Made by a program: the position numbers and the translations under genes
The notes under the pieces: model-generated
Told to the model about the DNA's origin: nothing
Databases searched by the model: none
Seen by the model: only the letters and a program-made list of their open reading frames with translations
DNA from: Acidithiobacillus ferrivorans
GTDB lineage: Bacteria > Pseudomonadota > Gammaproteobacteria > Acidithiobacillales > Acidithiobacillaceae
Assembly (NCBI GenBank): GCA_018853935.1
Contig: JAAOMR010000010.1
Span: 1-35,698 of the forward strand
Direction of reading: 5' to 3'
Length of the DNA: 35,698 nucleotides
Part shown: positions 33,017-35,698 of the stretch, in pieces
Layout of the letters: the number at the start of each line of letters is the position of its first letter
Position numbering within the stretch: the first letter of the stretch is position 1

Positions 33017-34732
33017 ATGTTTATGGTGCGCGCGTCACATCCCAAAACGGGAACCCAGGAGATTGCGTCCAGCAATGGTGTTTGCTTGCTGGGTAAAGCA
33101 GAGCACGTCCATCTGCGCATGGAAGGCTGGAATGTTGGTAAGGAACATGCACGGATATATGCCGAGCAGGGTAGGGTCTATATTGAGGGACTAGGCGGCT
33201 TTGGCGCGGTGCTGGTCAACGGCGAACGCATGCGCGCCTATGGGCCGGTGGAGGCCCACGACGAGATTGTCGTCGCCGGATATCGTCTGCAAATCTTGCC
33301 GCGTTTCGACGGCGAGGATCTGCCCACTCCAATCTCCGCAGAGGATGACAGCAGCATCCCCATGTCGCCAACTACCCCCATTAAAGCAGTAGCAGAAACT
33401 GCACCAGAGTTGGTTCGTCCCGTCTACGACGCCCGCTGGCTCGCACTGGTGCGGGTGATCCATGAGACGGTGCGCAGTCAGATGGACCTGCGCCGTGTCG
33501 ATCTTGGTGCGCTGTCACTCGAAGAACTCCGCCGCATGGTGGGCGAATTGGTACGGGAAGTGGTCTGGCGGATGAACCCACCCCTGGAGATCGACCGGCA
33601 ACGCCTCGTCAAAGAGGTCCTGGACGAAGCGGTAGGCCTCGGCCCTCTGGAGGACTTCCTGACCGATGCCACAATCACCGAAATCATGGTCAACCGCTTT
33701 GATGAAGTTTTTATCGAGCGGCAGGGTAAGTTGCTGGCGGCTCCGGCATTGTTCAGCAGTGAGATGGCGGTACGGCACATCATCGACCGCATAGTCGCCC
33801 CCATCGGCCGCCGTATTGATGAAAGCTCGCCACTGGTGGACGCGCGCCTGGCCGACGGCTCCCGTGTCAATGCCGTCATCCCGCCCCTATCCCTGAAAGG
33901 CGCCTGCATCACCATCCGCAAGTTCTCCAAGAAGCGACTGCAAATGGAGGACCTCATGGCCTACGGCTCCATTGAGGCGCGCATGGCCCATTTCATTCAG
34001 GTCTGCGTGCAGCAACGCAAGAACATCATCATTTCCGGTGGCACAGGCTCGGGCAAGACCACCCTGCTCAACGTGCTCTCCAACTACATCCCCGACCACG
34101 AGCGCATTGTGACTATTGAAGACGCGGCCGAACTGCGTCTGTATCAGCCCAATTTAGTCTCACTGGAGGCGCGCCCCGCCAACATGGAGGGCAAAGGCCA
34201 GATTCCCATCCGCGAACTGGTGCGCAACGCCCTGCGCATGCGTCCCGACCGCATCGTGGTGGGCGAGTGTCGCGGCGGCGAAGCCCTGGACATGCTGCAG
34301 GCTATGAACACCGGCCATGACGGCTCGCTTACCACCGCCCACGCCAACACGGCCCGCGACATGATCTCCCGGCTGGAAGTCATGGTGCTGATGGCGGGCA
34401 TGGATTTACCACTCACCGCCATCCGCGAGCAAATCGCCTCCGCCGTGGACATCATCGTTCAGATCACCCGCTTTTCCTGCGGCTCGCGCAAGGTAACGAG
34501 CATTTGTGAGGTGACCGGTACCGAGAGCGGCACCATCCAGTTGCAGGAATTGTTTACTTACAAGCAGCGGGGTTATGACGCCGAGGGCAGGGTGCGCGGC
34601 ATCTTCCGCGCCACAGGTGCGGTGCCAGAGTTCTACGAGGTCATGCGCGAACGCGGCTTGCCGGTGGATTTGTCCATCTTCCAGGCCGAAGAGCCCTTAC
34701 GTGGGCGGGAGGATGTGCATCATGGAGCGTAG
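33017..34732 (+). CDS. tadA: Tad pilus ATPase TadA/CpaF with N-terminal FHA domain
   Basis: The C-terminal ~410 residues are a CpaF-type secretion ATPase: LGPLEDFLTDATITEIMVNR, RIDESSPLVDARLADGSRVN, Walker A GGTGSGKTT (341-349), Walker B region DRIVVGECRGGEALDMLQAM (E417), and the His-box motif TTAHANTARDMISRLEVMV. Unlike the plain CpaF form, the first ~95 residues read as a forkhead-associated domain (CLLGKAEHVHLRMEGWNVGK, EHARIYAEQGRVYIEGLGGF, GAVLVNGERMRAYGPVEAHD), with the G-x-(S/N)-x-x-H-x-x-I type core of phosphothreonine readers. The two are joined by a Pro/Ser-rich linker (about 105-125). The enzyme powers pilus assembly or retraction at the inner membrane. The 3' end overlaps the next gene by 11 bases. 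Confidence 0.9.
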   Translation: MFMVRASHPKTGTQEIASSNGVCLLGKAEHVHLRMEGWNVGKEHARIYAEQGRVYIEGLGGFGAVLVNGERMRAYGPVEAHDEIVVAGYRLQILPRFDGEDLPTPISAEDDSSIPMSPTTPIKAVAETAPELVRPVYDARWLALVRVIHETVRSQMDLRRVDLGALSLEELRRMVGELVREVVWRMNPPLEIDRQRLVKEVLDEAVGLGPLEDFLTDATITEIMVNRFDEVFIERQGKLLAAPALFSSEMAVRHIIDRIVAPIGRRIDESSPLVDARLADGSRVNAVIPPLSLKGACITIRKFSKKRLQMEDLMAYGSIEARMAHFIQVCVQQRKNIIISGGTGSGKTTLLNVLSNYIPDHERIVTIEDAAELRLYQPNLVSLEARPANMEGKGQIPIRELVRNALRMRPDRIVVGECRGGEALDMLQAMNTGHDGSLTTAHANTARDMISRLEVMVLMAGMDLPLTAIREQIASAVDIIVQITRFSCGSRKVTSICEVTGTESGTIQLQELFTYKQRGYDAEGRVRGIFRATGAVPEFYEVMRERGLPVDLSIFQAEEPLRGREDVHHGA

Positions 34733-35642
34733 GGTCCGCACCGGGACGCAGCAGATGACACGCAGGCCGCGGCGCGGCTTACCAGACGCGGCCGCCCGCC
34801 AGGAGGCGGGTGCCAGCGCGGTGGAATTCGCCATCGCCGCACCCACCTTGCTGCTGGCCCTGCTCGGCACCTTTCAGGCAGCCTTACTCTATCAGGCCCG
34901 CGCCCAACTGGAAGTTGCCACCCAGGAGGCGGTACGGGCGGGAACTTTACACGGGGCTCGTGTCGAGGCCATGCGCGATGCCCTAGCCCGCGGGCTGACA
35001 CCACTTTATACCCACGGCCAGAACTTATCTGCTCTCGCCCAGGGTTATGCCATAGCCAAAGTCGCGGCAGGTCAGGCCACTATCCGGGTGCTCAGTCCTA
35101 CCCGCGAGGCCTTCGATGATTTTGCTGAGCAGACCCGTGACACATCAGGCGCCTGGATCAGGGCGATACCGGTGGATCATCTCGGCTATCGCCAGACCAA
35201 CGTGGGCAGCGGCAGCCATCTGTCCGTGCAGGACGCGACCCTCCTGAAGGTTCAAATTACCGCCGTCCAGCCGCTCATCGTGCCTTTTATTGACCAGATT
35301 GGTAGGGGCATCTACCAGATGGATAAGGGACTGGGGAATCTAGGCTTGCCCAGCCTTTTCGGTATCCGTCTGAGCCCGATCATAGAAGCAGATGGCAAAA
35401 TTCGCTGGGGGATTCCTATGCAGGCCGAGGCGGTAATGCGGATGCAAAGTCCGGTGCTGGCGGAGGGGTTACCAAGCAAGGCGAGTCTCGGACAGGGGCA
35501 AAATACAGATCCGGGGAATGATGAGGGCGAAGATTTTAACGAGGTGATCCCTATCTATGACGAAAATCCCGATCAGCCGGGTTCGCCTGCCGATACGCCG
35601 CCACCAGGGGCCTGTACCGGCGGCTCTCCGTTCGATAACTGA
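34722..35642 (+). CDS. TadE-like pseudopilin, C-terminal member of the locus
   Basis: From ATG 34722 (GGGAGG 9 bases upstream) the protein has 306 residues. Its start overlaps the ATPase by 11 bases; ATG 34713 or 34755 are alternatives. After a 30-residue basic leader the motif EAGASAVEFAIAAPTLLLAL, LGTFQAALLYQARAQLEVAT, QEAVRAGTLHGARVEAM appears: G30 cleavage, Glu at +5 (E35), Phe at +6, then one membrane helix and the TadE-like helix. The extracytoplasmic part is long and ends in a Pro/Asp/Glu-rich tail (NDEGEDFNEVIPIYDENPDQ). It is probably a minor pseudopilin or adhesive tip protein. Confidence 0.82.
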   Translation: MERRVRTGTQQMTRRPRRGLPDAAARQEAGASAVEFAIAAPTLLLALLGTFQAALLYQARAQLEVATQEAVRAGTLHGARVEAMRDALARGLTPLYTHGQNLSALAQGYAIAKVAAGQATIRVLSPTREAFDDFAEQTRDTSGAWIRAIPVDHLGYRQTNVGSGSHLSVQDATLLKVQITAVQPLIVPFIDQIGRGIYQMDKGLGNLGLPSLFGIRLSPIIEADGKIRWGIPMQAEAVMRMQSPVLAEGLPSKASLGQGQNTDPGNDEGEDFNEVIPIYDENPDQPGSPADTPPPGACTGGSPFDN

Positions 35643-35658
35643 CCCCTGGCGGCTGCGC

Positions 35659-35698
35659 ATGCATACCCTGAACACCCGGCGGTTTTCCCTCCTTGCTC
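35659..35698 (+). CDS. Possible start of the next tad-locus gene (partial)
   Basis: After the TadE-like stop an ATG at 35659 opens MHTLNTRRFSLLA to the window edge, without a strong ribosome site. It could be the N-terminus of another exported or membrane protein of the locus. Only 13 codons are visible, so no family can be named. Confidence 0.35.
   Translation, partial: MHTLNTRRFSLLA

Overview
The window reads as a chromosomal segment of a moderately GC-rich proteobacterium. The order ffh-rpsP-rimM-trmD-rplS, the divergent ssb/uvrA pair, a DUF29 remnant and GH57 glycogen enzymes next to glgC fit an Acidithiobacillus-like acidophile best. That assignment is an inference from gene content and was not tested by any search.

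Layout. (1) 1-5715, plus strand: a tightly packed carbohydrate operon. It holds the end of glgC, two different GH57 glycoside hydrolases/transferases, a ROK glucokinase and the glutamate racemase murI, with start and stop codons touching or overlapping. (2) 5721-8181: a DUF445 membrane protein (minus), a Pmp3/YqaE-like small membrane protein (plus), a decayed DUF29 gene (minus) and ssb (minus). (3) 8268-14334, plus strand: uvrA, an unrecognised helical protein, a CnoX/YbbN-type thioredoxin-TPR protein and a Do/HtrA periplasmic protease, closed by a clear terminator. (4) 14461-19997, minus strand: the SRP/ribosome/tRNA-modification operon ffh-rpsP-rimM-trmD-rplS, then a 411-residue unknown protein and xerD. 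(5) 19998-21181: a decayed patch holding a PNPOx-family remnant, followed by a Phd/VapC toxin-antitoxin pair with its own good promoter. (6) 21230-35698: a tad (tight adherence, type IVb pilus) locus split over two strands. tadB-tadC-DUF192 run on minus. A LuxR-type regulator, an OmpA-like protein, a Flp-type pilin, TadG/TadE-like pseudopilins, secreted unknowns, CpaB, the CpaC secretin and an FHA-TadA/CpaF ATPase run on plus.

How the genes work together. The first operon would make and trim alpha-glucan (GlgC supplies ADP-glucose, the GH57 proteins cut or rearrange glucan, the ROK kinase phosphorylates released glucose). The tad locus supplies most of a surface-pilus machine: ATPase, two inner-membrane platform proteins, secretin, CpaB and several prepilins. 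No prepilin peptidase (TadV/CpaA), TadZ/CpaE or TadD is visible, so the locus either continues beyond the right edge or borrows these elsewhere.

The least ordinary parts are the pilus locus (an FHA domain fused to the motor ATPase, four proteins with a prepilin motif carrying Glu+5 including a 55-residue one, a nested hairpin block just after the pilin gene, and unrecognised secreted proteins interleaved with pilus genes), the palindrome cluster between htrA and xerD, and the vapC gene with no ATG start.
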